From: Motacilla alba alba | Lineage: Eukaryota > Chordata > Aves > Passeriformes > Motacillidae | Reading direction: 5' to 3' | NCBI RefSeq assembly: GCF_015832195.1 | Contig: NC_052018.1 | Coordinates: 39,809,052 to 39,873,051 of the forward strand | Length of the DNA stretch: 64,000 nucleotides | In this document: positions 12,588 to 27,004 of the stretch, piece after piece | Layout: each line of letters begins with the position of its first letter | Position numbering within the stretch: the stretch's first letter is position 1 | Notes under the pieces: generated by a model | Told to the model about the DNA's origin: nothing | What the model saw: only the letters and a program-made list of their open reading frames with translations | Databases searched by the model: none | Translations under genes and position numbers: made by a program

Positions 12588-15500
12588 GGAAGTAATAATA
12601 TCATACAGTCCTATACAGTCCTACTTTTTTTCTGGTTTGTAATTAATTATTTTGGCTGCTACTCCTGTAAGCTTTGTGTTTCTAAGTGACAACACTTGCT
12701 TTTTCTGGATTTGTCAATATTAGCAACAAAAAGAAACAAAAAAAAAAAGAGAACACTTATCATAAAAAAATACTGGTTGTGATGCATTAGCTAAGTAGTT
12801 TTTAGCTTTCCTCTTACACTGTAGTAATTCCAAAGAGCTAGCAAAAATATAAAATGATAAAGCATGTGTAGAGACTATATTCTGTGATTTCTGCTGGAGT
12901 AAAGGATGTATGAATGTGTATGAGAAATGTTATTCCTCACAACGTGTTTGAAGAATAGGCAAGCTTCCATAACTGGCAAAAATGGTAAATGTTGATAAAT
13001 CTCGTCAAATACTTGCCTTGTGTTTCTGCTGTGTGAAATGATAGAAAAGTACCAGGTGAAGGGTTAAAAGATCTCCATGTTACTTCATCCCTGTACTTTC
13101 ATTTGCTTAATATAATATATTGCTACAGTTATATTGCCAGGAGTAGCTGGTGAGATGTGAAGCTTTTCATTTAGGGGGTTTCTATGCCAGGGACACTTAA
13201 AATAATTTTAAAAATTCTTATTGCAGCATCTGTTAACCAAGGGAAAGCAGCTATTGAAACCTCTGCAGAACCTTACCTGTAGTTCTTCCAGTGGTACTAT
13301 GAAAATTTAACTGTGTAGCCTTAACATTCCATTATTTTATTTCTTTCCATGATCCACATAATTGTGTATGCATATTATAGAAGTTATGTATAATCGGGGT
13401 CACCTAAAATATTGAATTGGATTGGCAGTTGAAGATATTTGTACTGTTTAATAATGTAGATCGATCTGCTTTTCTAGAAAATGTTTTCTTTTTTTAGTTT
13501 TACATATGGCATGCTTCACTTTCCTTTTTTGAATACCACACATTTGTGTCATCACATGAGCTATCTGAGAATGTCATGTCTTTCCTCTGTGCTTGTGAAG
13601 CTCACAGGCCGCCTCTGTGCCTTCAGAGAGGATTCTCACTAGCACCAGCCAACAGGATTAAACCTGAAAACTGAGCAGATAGAGAGAAACAATAAGTGAG
13701 AAGGGAAATGAATTCTCACAGGGTAGAGAAAAAATAATAGGGCTGAAATGTTTTGATATTGTTGGTTTTTTACTTAGCTCTAGACCTACTTTGAAATAGC
13801 AGCAAGGATAAAAATTAACTTTGCATGCTCAAAGGAGAAAACAACAGCAAGAATTACAGAAAGTGGTGAGAAAGCAGTGATCTATCAGAAAAATTAATTG
13901 TATAAAATGAGTCACTTAAAGCCATCTTTTACTTTGTCTATAAACACATCTGCAGCCTGCACTTATTTCATAATAAGAGTAATCAGTTCAGAACATTGAA
14001 AAATTCTAAGTCAGCTGTTCCACTGTGACCTGGCTTCAGCAAAATGCTTTTAATGGTTCAACTGGATGACTTCGGTGTTTAACAGAGGCAAATTTCAAAT
14101 AAGATCTAAAATATACTTTTTGTGCTTATGCTTATTATGAAACATTTGTGTCTGTTGCTGTGCTGTTGAGTGTATGCCTGATCTGTTAGTTCATGAGAAA
14201 ATGTGTGAGGTTTTGCAGAACTAAAACCTTTGATATACAAAGAAACAGCTAGACCCAGCAGAACTGGTTTTCTTTTATCTTAAAATTGTGTTGATCCCTT
14301 TTTTTATCATTACAATTTTTCATTTTTTTACCATGCCTTATCTATTTAGGGTCCATCTTTGCTGTGATTTCTGTCAAGGTTTTTTTCTGAGTGGTACAGC
14401 TGGTTCATAGTATTTAATGTGGCAGAGAACCTGGAGGTGTAGGGTCAAGACCTGTGCTGCTTAAGGATTTTGAATAGCTATGTCCCTCTCTTAGAGACCT
14501 CACACCTGGGTTTTTGTTTTTGTTTTTTTGCTTTGAAGAGGCTGAACCCCTTTTAGAAAAGGGGGAAATAGTGTCACCATGCAACTCTTCTTTGCTACAG
14601 CAGCAGGGCTAGTCATTTAATACCTTGATTTATAACAGTATTGTAATCTAGGAAGCAGGTGGAGTTACAACTGGTTACAGTACTTTGGATATTAATGGCT
14701 TGGCTTGGCAGTGGAATTCTAAAGCTGTATATACTTTTGCTGTTTTAATTATGCATTCATTAAAAGCTTTTATACCCAACAGAATAAAGTAAATATTGTT
14801 TGATCTCCGTAGTGTGCTCCCAGACTGTAGATTTGCACAGCAGGGTCTTGATAATCTGAATAAATTGTATTTCCCCAAGGAGTTTATCTTTCAAATAAGG
14901 TCATAAAGAAATGCATTCTTTCCCCTTAGTTCTCCTTGTGCTTTTTCTGCTATTTATAACATGGAGCACAGGAATAGAGGTATATTGTAGTCTGCTGTGT
15001 ACTTGGTTATGATTAACTCTAATTTATCAATCTGTTACATCCTTTTCTGTGGCTTGTGCAAGGCAATTATTCTTTAAAGTACAAACAAATAAAGATGGTT
15101 TTGGAAGCAACTTAAACACAATGTTTATATCTATTTTTCCTGTTTGACAATTTATCATATATCTATATTAAAATGTACCTCTGTATCAAAATATTCACCC
15201 TGTCACATAATTTATTTTGAATATTTAATATTGTCATCTTTCAGATTATGTTTGTTTGTAGAAGGTATTTTCTTTTATGAGGCTTTTTAATGTCAGCTCA
15301 TTGTTGAATTGGTTTGGCATCTAAAGGTTGGTACTATTGAATCAGAAGACCCTTAGTGGAATAATAGATTCCCTTGCTTCAGTGGGGGGATGCACACTAA
15401 GCAGAATGCATGGGATCTAAGGTAGTTTCTTATTTTAGAAGTAGACACTGATAAATAATTTGGACAATTTACTAAATTGGTTTGAGTTCACTGTGAGATT

Positions 15501-16467
15501 TCTGAACTATTTAAACTTAAAGTGCTGTACCTGTAATTTTATACATATTTTCTTAGCCTGAATATGTTTCAGCAGTGTAACATGCATCATAATAGAAGAG
15601 ATAGGATCACTACCTTCAGCTCTTAGTGACAGTTTTGCTTGTGTCCATATTTCATCCTTCAGTTCAAAAAAGATAAGTGGCATCTACATAAAAGTTTATG
15701 AAAAAGGGGTTAAAAGTTTCAAAAATTTACATAAGCCTGGTTTGTAATGCCTGTTTTCAAAGAACATATATTGTAATACAGTACCACAAGAAAGTCACAC
15801 ACTACTTCAAAATTTTGTAGTTGCTCAGTTAATGCAATAAAGTAAAATCTATGGAAAGCAGAGACTGCCAGTACTCTTACTCATGAACACACCTAAATTT
15901 CCTGTTTAATAATCTATTTTACCATTTACCAGAGTTTTTAATTCAATTAAGGTTTTAGCATGAAAAATTTATTCAAATCAGACTGAGGTGACAGTGATTG
16001 CTTTGATCCTTCCTGTGGGACTTTTTTAAAGCTAGAAGATAAGGTGCATTTTTCATGCAACTAATTTATATACTTCATTTTAGACTGTTTTTGAAAGTTT
16101 TACCACTTACAAGAGCAAAGTTATGTGATCTAGGGTGTGCATTGAGCAATCTCAATGTGATATTTTTGCCCTCTAGGATCATAACTGAGGCACTAGTGTA
16201 TAGTATGGTATAAACTCGATTTTTATTTGTAAAACCTAATGCAATATTTGCCTCTTTGTCTGTGAAATACAAACCCATTGATCAACTCTAACCTTACAAA
16301 ATCAGAAATTAACATTACTGATTCCAGGCCAAGGCCAGTTTTAACAAAACACAATTTTAGTATTCATTAACAAGTAGACTGCAAGTTCAGCAGGTAACTA
16401 ACACATTGTATCAGGAAGCATCAAAAATCATATGAAACTTAGCAATGAAAATAAGTAAACAGATAAT

Positions 16468-16491
16468 CCCCCCCCCCCCCCCAAAAAAAAA
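16468..16491. repeat. C15/A9 homopolymer junction
   Basis: Fifteen C residues are followed directly by nine A residues, then A/C-rich sequence. Such runs are error-prone in sequencing, so the exact length is uncertain. Confidence 0.9.
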
Positions 16492-18886
16492 CCACCAAAA
16501 AACCCCACATACATAAATAAGCATCTGAAATAAGTTACTACATGCAGTATAAGTAACTGGTGAGATTTTATTTATACATCCATATTTGGCCTCTTCAACT
16601 GTAAGACAGCTTTCATAAAAACCACTTTGATTACTGCTGATTTAAGAGGATAAGGGAGTTTGGAGCTCATGAAAAATATCCAGATCTAAAATGAAGGCTT
16701 ACCAGTGTCTTTCAAATTTCACTGAAAATGTGAAGATTTTTCAGGGGTAGATTGCATTTGAGTGTCTCATTACGGATGCTCTCTAATAAGGATTCTGTTA
16801 TCTCCAGTATTTTCCTCCTCTAAAGCCTGCTAAAAGCCACCTCTCCTTCTCAACCAACACTTAGTGGGGTTTGACCAGGCATATAATTTAGTGGGACTGT
16901 TGATCCTCAGCTCACAGTTCTCGATTATTTGTTTATTTATTTATTTACTTATGTCCCTAGACATAGCCATTGACCACAAAAGAGCTCAATAAATACATGC
17001 TGAGCTCTTCTAAATTTCCTTCTGACATTTGGGATTTATTCAATCAGTGAGTTCTTTTAAAAGATAGTTTTCTGAACCAGACACAATAAACTGTGGTTGT
17101 TGCTTGTCAAATACTGTGATCTTTGCTTGGATTAGACTCCTATGTGTTGTTGTCACCTCTGCATGACCGTCACAGGAGTGGGATTGTGAGGTGCCATCTG
17201 TGATCTGAAGATACTAAACCACCAAGAAAGCACACAGACCAGATACTTTTGATGTAAAATTCATTCTTTTCTCTTTCTTTCTGCAACTGCAGATTTATTC
17301 TTACTTCTTCGGTGTTAGTGTGAGGAGGAGCTGACACTAGATCAGCTGTGGCTTTTGGGATGATGGCTGTTAGTGCTTGTTCTGACAATGTAAAGAACTT
17401 ACCTTTGTTCTTCCAAGAAAACCATGGGAACCTCTTATGCAGAAATCTAAGTAGATAATGAGTAGGATTTATCTTAGTGTACAGCTCTGCTAGGGAAGGC
17501 GAACTGTTCAGACTGGGAGATTATGTAACAAGCAGGAACCTCCACAGGAATTTGATTCCATTTCCTCCAGTACTGACTCCTCTAAGCAGGTTAAAAAATT
17601 CTTTCTCCACTCTCCATTGCATATGCATAAACAGCTCCACAGTCATTGGGACAGGCACCCAATTCACACGTTCAAGATGTAGTCCATAAAACATTCCAAA
17701 AAAACCCCTCTTCGCACTTTCCCATCTTCCCTGTTGCTCTGCTCTATCTGCCAGCCGTGCAGCTCATTTGACATTTACAAGATTTCTTGTCAGTTTCATT
17801 TGGTGCTGCCATTCCATCCAGCAGAGCAGTGAAAGTGAAATTGACTTAATTTAGTCTGTTTCTCTTCCTTGCTCCAGTCCCCGTGTTAACTCACCAGCAA
17901 AGTGAGACTGACGAGGCTCCTTGTCATTCTCTCACATGGGGCTGGTCAAGGGGAAGGCGGCTGATAGGGAGCAATGCGGTAAATTGGAAGATGAAAACCG
18001 GGATTGCAGAGGAGAGAGGAAGAGAGGTGTGAGCATGCAGCAAGAACTCAGAAAACGGGTAAACATGATTATTTCCCAGGTGCCCTGGGTACTTTTGTCT
18101 AACAGAGGTGAATTCTTGGCCTGTTCCCTGAAGGGAGCAGTGTGGTCTAGAACAGTAGTAGTTAGTTGTCTAGGCACTAATTTATGAAGGATGCCAAGTT
18201 GAAAACATTAGCCCATAAATATGGTCATCTGCTAGCAGGATGGGCAAAGCTTTCTGCCTTGAGCTACTATGGCTTTTGTCTCCTCACATTTTCAGATGCT
18301 AGAAGGAGAGAGAGGAGGAGTAGGAGGCCAACATCCTCTATATTTTGATGCCAGTGGTTGGAGGAAAAAAAAAGGGTTCATCTGTTCAATGAAGAAAAAT
18401 TCATATGTAATAAAATGTAGCTCAGCATCTTGTATTTTGTGAAAAGTTGTGCTACACAGGTGCTCTACCTCAATCAAAACAGTAAATAATGAACAAACAA
18501 TTGCTTTATAACAAACTATTGTAGTTAAAAAATACACTTTTTAAATCCAGTTGTTAGCTCCTGTGAGCTCTTGACTTACAGTGTAAATCATGCTGGTTTA
18601 TTATATTGTGCACTAATCCATATTTCTTACAGATGCTTTATGCATATATAACCTTAGGAGTTGCAATATAAATTAGTACTATCATATATATTTGCATATG
18701 CAATGGTAACACATATACATATTGAATGAGGCTGTGTTAATTAACTTCAAGTTATGTTGCCTTCTTTCTCCACAGCTCCAAAAGAATAACCTTTTTGTGT
18801 TATCTGAGACCTGTGGATTTTTATATTCTCTGTTTCACGTTTGGGATATTTTTGTGACGTGTATTTTGTTTGCTTCATTCATTTAG

Positions 18887-19102
18887 GAATTAAATAGTTT
18901 TAATTACTTGGACCTGTACAAGCTTGCGGATCTTTTCAACCTCACTTTGTTGGAGAATGCAGTCATTGGCTTCTTAGTAAAACATCTCTCTGAGCTATTG
19001 AAGAGTCATCCTGAAGAAGTTCTGGCACTCCCGTACTGTCTTCTTCGAGAGGTTTTTAAAAGCGATAGACTCACTTCACTCAGTGAAGAACAAATCTGGC
19101 AG
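18887..19102 (+). CDS. KLHL32: KLHL32 coding exon (BACK domain part)
   Basis: This internal exon has 72 codons, bounded by 'atttag' before and 'gtaagg' after. It would encode residues 138-209 of a 620-residue protein. It opens ELNSFNYLDLYKLADLFNLT and ends SLTSLSEEQIWQ-like (LTSLSEEQIWQ), which I recognise as KLHL32. The region spans the end of the BTB-proximal helix and the first half of the BACK helical domain (LADLFNLTLLENAV, LPYCLLREVFKSDRLTS). In KLHL proteins this scaffold positions the kelch propeller and helps bind CUL3. Both junctions are phase 0. The frame continues for 11 codons into the intron before a stop, so intron retention would truncate the protein. The close paralogues KLHL9 and KLHL13 differ substantially, making a mis-call unlikely. 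Confidence 0.95.
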
Positions 19103-22100
19103 GTAAGGAGATTGGTGAACAACCAGAATGTGTGACACTATAAACCATAGCAGTAATCTGTTGTTTTGAAACCCTGGAGCAATCTCGAGGGAGAATAAGC
19201 ACTTGAGCAAAAACTGTGAATAACAACCGAGAGAAATTTCTAAACGAAATCCTAAAAATGTTGTGTTGTGTTAATGCAATTACTTTGTTTGAAAGAGAAA
19301 TTTGTCATGCTGTTTAACTTCTGCTACTTAAATACAGACAGAGTTTTTCCTCCAGATCCAACTTCTTTGATAGGAAGTGATGGCTGATGCATGCAACTCA
19401 ATTATAATTGCCTCTGATGAGGCTAGTGCCATGAGTCTGGTGGCAAACCTGCTTCTGCAGTCTCATTCACTTCAGACAAATTTAACTGTATAACTTAAAT
19501 AGTCATTGAAATTGTTTGGGCCACCACAGCTGATTTTGCCCGAAGCAAATGACAGAATCACACAGTCAGCACTGCTCCAAGATGAGTGGAAGCTCCAATG
19601 GAAGGTTTGTGGCAAGAAGCCTAAGATCACTTCCTCTTAAAAAGCTGGCTCTAAAAAAGGACCAAGTTGCTAGCCATAAAGTATTGACAAGATAAAAGCA
19701 TTGTTTTGTGACCTTTAGTATGGATGGGCTGGGGGAAAACCTAATGTGAGAAAAACACATAGCCTACTAAGAGAAACACAAAAACGTAACCAAAATCTGC
19801 CCTTGGAAATGCTCCCATTGTATGTCTGTAAAAATTCAATATGGAGTGGAAGGACATCTCTGTAATATTGATCACCCCAAGATATTTTTCTGTTTCTTTT
19901 TTGCTGTCATGTTTTACAGAAGAAAGTATTTCAGTGTATTTCAAGGTAGAAGGAAACTTGCTGAAAAGAAACCTGTGCATTCCTTTTAGGAAGTGGGTTA
20001 AATTGGTCCAACAGAGAAGACTGTGATTCAGAAAACTGATTTATTTTTCAACCCCTATTATCTATTTATTATCTATTTATCTTTTGGATTATTCTAAGGA
20101 GATAACTACATTTAGATGCTATCAATTTCTCGAAGTGTAAAGTGTATATTCATCAGTGGGATGCTTCATGTTCTGTGGATGAATAATGTCATAGTACTCA
20201 TTCTTAAAAAAATAAAAATGTCAGGTTAACCAGTATGAAGATGTAACATAACCCTTCAGTTATGTAGTAGGCATATTTTTTTTCCAAAATTTTGAGGCTT
20301 TAGATTATAGAGTATGTTACAGAGATGGTATTTTCTGCAAATACCGAAATGAAGTTTGACTTTTTCCTGTCCTAGTCCCTGGAAGATGCCTGTACAGCAG
20401 AACCTGCGATACACTACACATTATGATGGGTTGTGTTTGATTTAGGTTTTTAAGGTGCACTACTCTAGAGTCCTAACCCATATTCCCTTTATCAGAAACA
20501 AGTTTTGATGTACAAGGTTATGCATGGAGCATGGATGATTGGCTGATTTGGTTTCATCATAATTTCTCTGCAGAGCCAGTGGAATCCCCTAGCTACATGC
20601 TTGGGTATGCTTCTGCTGGAAGAGTTTCTGTGGGAACCCATACAAGTATAACTCAATACTCGCTCTGTAATATTCCTCTGTAACCTGCAATAATGATGTT
20701 TGGGAAGTGGGAGTTTTCAAATCCTGTCTAACTGTCCTGTTCTGCAAGACTGTGCCTCAGAAATAATTTTCTTAATTGTTTGCACTCCAGTCAATGAACA
20801 CTTCATGCGTCAAATGTGACAAAGCCTCTGTTTCTGTTGCAGGGTCATACTGGGGAGAGATAGGTAATATGCTGCTTTCTGAGTGACAACAAACTCCACA
20901 CTGTCCATTTAAGTGTTATCATAATAGCCTCTCTAAAGGTTACTACTGCTGTTCCGAAGAATTTTTTAAACTAGGCTTCTGCTGCAGGCAAAATGTGCAT
21001 GCATCTTTTTAATTCAGTTTGTAAAACCAGGAATAAATATATATTTATAAATATTCCAGATTCCCAGAATGGATTAAAAGGCACATATAAATATTTACCA
21101 ATTTGGGCATTCAGAAGGCAATAAGAAACTGGTTTCTTGCTTTATCTTAGTAAATAAGTAATTCCCTCATAGTCAACCCAATAGAAGGAAATCAAATCAG
21201 ACCAGCTATATTGCCTCAAGTGTAGTTAAGTTCATCATTTTTGCTAAGGTTATAGTGGTAATGCAATATACCATGGAAGAATCTAATATTCAGCCCAGGG
21301 TGAAGATTGGGTATGCCAGAGGATTAGTGTCAGGGTGCTTTATAGAAGTGAAACTTGATGGACAGGCTGGAGACAGATCTACAGAATCTCATTAAATTGC
21401 TGAATTGTTCATTACTGAGCACTCTCACTGTAATAAAGTGCTCATTGACTTTGACAAATCCCCATCCCATGTCTTAAGGAAGAACAGCAAAGCAAGAGGT
21501 GTTGGGGAAGCTGGAGGAAATTTGCACAAAGTGGGGCAGATAATAGAAAAGCTGATGGGGGGATGCTACTGTTTGATTTATCTGTCTTACCTGTGACTAG
21601 TGTGGCCTCTGTACACACACATGACTGCGTGTCACAGCCATATGAATTCAGCATGTCCCCAAGGCACCTTTGCTAGTAGGCCTGCCATGAAGCCCTAAGC
21701 ACAAATTAAAACTTTCCTCAGAGAACCTCTGGAAAGGCGCCACTCTCTGCAGAGCACAGGTTTTTTACGCCAGTCTGAATTCCCAATGACCATTGGGTGA
21801 TCTGATTCTAGAGCACATAAAGATTAAGGTGCTTATTTTAATGCATCAAAAGGTATACATGGAGTGATGCTTGAATATTATTTAAATTAAGTGATTGCAG
21901 CTCTTTGGCTAGTTCTAGTGAGTACGGTGAAATATAACTGAACAAACCAAGTCTGAGAAAGTTAAACGGTAATATTAGTGGCAGTGTGCTAGGGTATGGG
22001 TTACTGCTAACTACTACAGAAATTCCTGTTGATTTTTCTTTAGCTTGATGTGTCTTATTTTAAGTGGAGACAATAGACAAGGACTAAAGCGATGTGTTTC

Positions 22101-23962
22101 TTAAAACAAATAAAAACCAAAAACCCCGCCAGAAAGCCTGTGTAGGCTGTGAAATTGGATCAGTTTATGAGCCTCTTCAATCAGGTCTTTCTTAGGTAAG
22201 CTAAGACAGTAATTAAGATTATTAGTTGACATAAGATATGTTTTCATGTTGATTTTTACATTTTATTAGCACATGAGATTATGAAAATTTTTTTTACATA
22301 ACTAATTTTTGATTTGTCAGCTCCTTTAAAATGTGTAAAGTTAAGTCAGTGACATGGAAAAAAGGATTAAATAAAAAAAATGAAGAAAACAAAGGAAAGA
22401 ATCATGAGGAAAGTGGAGGAAAATAAGCTTTTTTTTTCTGGTTTGTTCTTCTTCATCACGACCTGTGAAGCACCCTTCTTTTTTCCACAAGCAGCAGTCA
22501 TGGCAGGGACATGAATGTCTAGTTTATCATGTAATGAAAATGGAATCTTTTCATAATTGACCATTATAAGAAAGATTCATTGGCTGAACTTCAAGGAAGC
22601 AGGTGAATTCTTTGCCTTGATAATTGAAAAAGTAACCAACCCTGTAAGATGGCACAAGTTTGCCAGAGAAATATAGCGGTAGAGGGCTGGTTTTGGAACC
22701 TTAGTAAGTAGAAAGCAAGCCAAAGAATTAAGTAAAAAACTAATGTTAGCTTTTGTATTGATATAATTATGCCTTATATTTGTTATTAGAAATTTCAGTG
22801 TAATGAGGCTTAAATATTCATATTTCAAATATCATACTAATGGTTAGAGAGAGAAATATTTACTGTATTATTCTGTCTTCTTGCAATAGATTGGTCAGAT
22901 GGGTCTGTATTAAATACTGCACTTGATCCAAGGTGGACTCTTAAATCATATTTGGAAAAAAATCTTAAGTGAGATAAGTATAGATTAGGTTCTTCCATCT
23001 CTGCTACTGTTAAAGTAGGTTGTTAAAGAATACATATAATTTTTAAACTGCTAACAATAAAAGCAGGTCAGTTATAGTATTTGTCAATACTTCTTCAGAA
23101 GCAAGGTTAGAAGTTTTCCCTTGGCTTTCTTTGGCTTTCTTTATTTTTTTTTCCTTTTGCTAAGCAACTTGGTTACTTGGTAATCAACTGATAAGCAAGC
23201 AATCTAGGAAAAGCTGGTAGATAAAACTGCTTGAGTGGTTTATTCAGCTAGGATGCATGCAAATGTGTTGTGCCTTTTCCAAGGCATTCCTAAGACATTC
23301 TAGCCTTATTGCCTTGTTAAATTCCTTGTGTGTAACTTCTGAACTTCTGTTCATGAAGTAATACATTCCATGTGTGAAAGTGTAGCACTAGTTATTCCTT
23401 TTATCCCTGTGGATATGCAAAAACAGTGTTTGGTCTCTGTATTGGAGAAGTCTTTTTGCTTGAATAAATAGAAAAATAAAGGACAAGAAGACTGCAGTGT
23501 TATAGGTCAATAGGAGCTTGTAATGCATCTTTTATAAAAATAAGTGTACAAATCCAGTTTTCTTATTACAGTCCTGTTTATCCTCCTCTGTGCCCTATTT
23601 TCAAGAGCCTTTTCTTATGCTTGAGCTCCATTTTGGATTTCCTTATGGCATTTGTGAAGGGCCAAAATTATTCTTCAGCAGAAATCCCACAGTTCAATGC
23701 TGTAGGAAATTTTGTGGTGTACGCATTGTGGCAGCCTGCTATGATGGAACAGTTCTGTGCTGATGACAGATCCAAAGACATCTTCCATTCATCTCCAATG
23801 GTGCACACATTTACCTATGCAGAACAGCAGTTTCTAAAGAGGATTGTCATGTTCTGGTACAAGCTTGCCATTCTTTTTAGTACTTGATTTTTTCTTCTAT
23901 CAATATTTTGGTATTGCAGAGCAATTTTTCATATGGAGAGCAGAAGTCATTTTTCTCAGGGG

Positions 23963-24019
<57 letters not shown>
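23963..24019. repeat. (TA)n(TG)n microsatellite
   Basis: An alternating TA tract of about 44 bp changes directly into a TG tract of about 12 bp at 24007. The compound structure is purine-pyrimidine alternating throughout. It lies in the long intron and is likely to vary in length between individuals. Confidence 0.95.
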
Positions 24020-25620
24020 TTTAATTAAATGTGACTTAAGTGCCCTGCTAAATGTGAACTTAAGTTTTACTGCCAAACAAGTAACAACACAAAATATATG
24101 TGAAGGATGTGAAGGAAAGCATCTCAGTAATCAATGTTGTGTTTAAGCAGTATATTAGCCTTTCACTATTCAAGAAATAAGCTTAAGTGCTCTCTTGGGC
24201 AATAAGTGAAATAATGTCTACTCTAATGCTTGTTCCTAGTGAGTATTTACCCTAAGCAGAAAACTACCTCTCTAAAATGTGGCTGTCAGCCTCTCATCAA
24301 GAAAGGCATAGAAGAGAAAAAAGGGGCTTGATGCATATCAAGGCTGAGGTGAATTGGTGAGGCTAAATGAGAAAATTAACATATTGCCCATGTGTATTTC
24401 TCTGTGCTTTTTCCTCCTTTTTTGTACCCTTTTCATGAGAGTTCACATAAAAGTGCCAGAGAGCCACCTCTGAATGCCAGTATCCAGCATACTACGTCTG
24501 TGATGGTTGTGCTATGTGTGTCATGACTAGCTGCAAGCAAAATCACACAGTTACCCTCAAATAAAATTAGTGTGGAAACATAACCTGTGATAGGCTGCAG
24601 GTTTCCTTTTCCTTAGTCTAATCCTTGTAAAATAGGTATCTCACCTGAATTGACTCTGTGCAATGATGTATTTCTCACAATCTCTCCAGACTGGGTGGGA
24701 TTAATTTTTTTTTTTAAGGAATGTGCAGAATTGGTAGGACATCCATTATAGGTAGGCAAGCTGGTTGTTGTGGCCCAAGGTCTGCAAAGAGGTTGGTGTC
24801 CCCTGGAACTGCAGACTGGCCAGGGTTCATGCACAATACAGAGGGTCAAGCAGTGGATGTAGGCAGCAGGGACTCATACGGTTCAGCTGATGTGCTCAGG
24901 TCTATTTTCCTGATATTTCCAGTCTACACACCATTTTCCTGATACAATTTCTGTATGTTTGTAATAGTAGCGGCATTTTGGCTTATAGGGAAAATGAATG
25001 CTGTCCCTGTTGGCACTGTTCCCTTATTTTATGAAACACCTTTTCCCTTTGTCTACTTTGGTTCAATTCAAATGGGCTCTTAATTTGTCCTTTACAGTAA
25101 TATCTTGTGAACTTTATATATGCTTTGGTTCTGAACTTTAAAAAGTTTCCTGTTTTTTGAATGCTAGCTAATATATTTACTGTTATTTATCAAGTATAAC
25201 AATATAGAAAGTGATTTTCAGTATTAAAGCTATGCTAGGAGCAACTGTGTGTTCTTCTGATGTTCTTTTTTATACATGTCAGAAAACTTGATTATTTTGC
25301 TGCTATTGTTGTGAGCATTGGACAATTACTAGAGAGCATTACTTCGGTCTTGCTGTCCTACAGTAATATTTCCTCAACTTATTTATCCCAGATTACCTTC
25401 AGAAGTGCACAGAGCATCACTCCAGTATTTAGGAAGGCTGCTGTGCTCACAGCTCTTGGATTTAGGTCACTTCTTCAGCTAAGCAGTGGATGTGCATTTT
25501 GATTTAGTAAGACACCAAGGTGTCCACACAGCAAGACTACTTCTGTGTTACTGCATTCTGTGTTTAAATTTGTCTGCTGGGGGGGATTTGTATTGACTGT
25601 TTCACTCTTTGTGGATCATA

Positions 25621-25702
25621 TCTATTGGATATTTTCTGACATATAATTGTATAAACATACATCTGTTGGATATTATCTGACATATAATTGTATAAACATA
25701 TG
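25621..25702. repeat. 41-bp tandem duplication (2 copies)
   Basis: Two adjacent units of 41 bp share the core 'gacatataattgtataaac' and differ at only a few positions. This is a local duplication in the intron with no coding relevance. Confidence 0.88.
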
Positions 25703-27004
25703 TGGTTACATAAAAAAAGTCGCTGAAGCTCTTTTGAAAGCCAGGTATGGTTGAAAATATACATCAATTTTTAAGTTAAAGAAAATAACTAAGTCTAAAA
25801 TCCGCAGATACCACAAATGATCAAATATGGCAGTCTGTTGTTACTTAGTTAATGTCTTCCATTCAGAGATATAAATGTTAGTAATCTTTACTCTTTCAAA
25901 ATCTTAGTAAAGCTGTTTAACCCTGCTTCCAGTGGGTTTAAGCTCGTGGAAAATTATAGGAAATTAGAAACTCTTCTGAGAATTCCCAGCTCTATTTCAA
26001 CAAATTTTCCTTTGGGAGCTGATAAAAGTATTACTTTTATTTGTAACTACAAAGAACCAAAGAAGACGGTGGAAGAAAATTGAATTTGGTGTTTCCTGAA
26101 CCCATGCACATGGTCATCAATGTGTTAAGATAGCTGGAATCTCCTTCTGGGGTTAAGTGCCCAAAGGGTGCCCAGTTAGATGTAGTGAAGTCGCACTCGT
26201 GTGTCCAGACCTGCTAGCAGGTGTGTTGGTTCAGCAGGCGTGCTGAGATCTCATTAGCTGGTGCCCTGTGTGCCCCAGGATCAGGACACTGGTGGCTCCA
26301 GAAAGGTGAGGAGGCAAGGAGATGGAAAAGCAGTGTCATTCCTGCACAGCCTTTCTTACTCCAGCTGGGACACCCTTGGCAGCTTCCAGATGTGTAAGTG
26401 TGCTGCAGAGCTGAGGGTTTCCTTACCTTGTGACAAAAGGTTCCTTTTACTCCTTTGATCACTTCGGACTCCCTAGTGCCAGGGAGAAATGGAAGAAATT
26501 ACGGCAAATACACTTGTTAAAAAGATCTTAAGAAGATTTCCTGTGAAGTGGCTTCCAAGCTAAAGGTCTATGTGGGATAGTAATGGCAGATCGAAAGATC
26601 ACAGTCTCTGAAGTGAAAACCTGTGCTGAAGAGCTTTCAAAGTGCTCCTTTAAAGTGGTGCCTGTTTTAATGTTTGAGTGAAACTATAGGTCGTAATTTT
26701 ACAAGGTTTATCTTAGAACAGTTACGGGTGTTTTAGTTTGCTTCAGGTATTATTTAGTAGGTTTATATAATAAATTCATGTTTGTTTTAATCTTGTAGGA
26801 GGGAAGCTTTGACATTCCCAATTCTTTTGGGATCTCAAATGCAATTACAAATGTGGTTCAAAGTGTTTAAGTCACTTTTTGAAAGAAATAGCTTTCTTAG
26901 AACAATTAGTTGATTTTGAAAAATTAATGCTGGACTCTTTTGTTTAAGCAGTGAGTTAATCTGAAGTCCATCATGTGGGGATTAAATCAAAGTCAATAAA
27001 ACTG

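Larger units (their letters stand above)
1..18886 (+). other. KLHL32: Upstream KLHL32 intron, 3' part
   Basis: No exon is recognisable here. Reading frames are short and unlike any family I know, and no BTB-domain sequence is present. The stretch ends in a pyrimidine-rich tract and an AG acceptor at 18885-18886. It holds CR1 copies near 6.3-6.9, 7.6-7.9 and 10.9-11.7 kb, an older CR1-like fragment near 12.2-12.5 kb, an A22 run at 12566 and a C15/A9 junction at 16468. The rest is AT-rich sequence in which I see nothing specific. That it belongs to this gene is inferred from the acceptor and the missing N-terminus. Confidence 0.8.

Noticed and set aside
23621..23887. 88-codon plus-strand frame in the long intron
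   Set aside because: I looked for a retrocopy or a cassette exon. The protein is not recognised, it would not join KLHL32 in a known place, and the frame length is within chance for the region.
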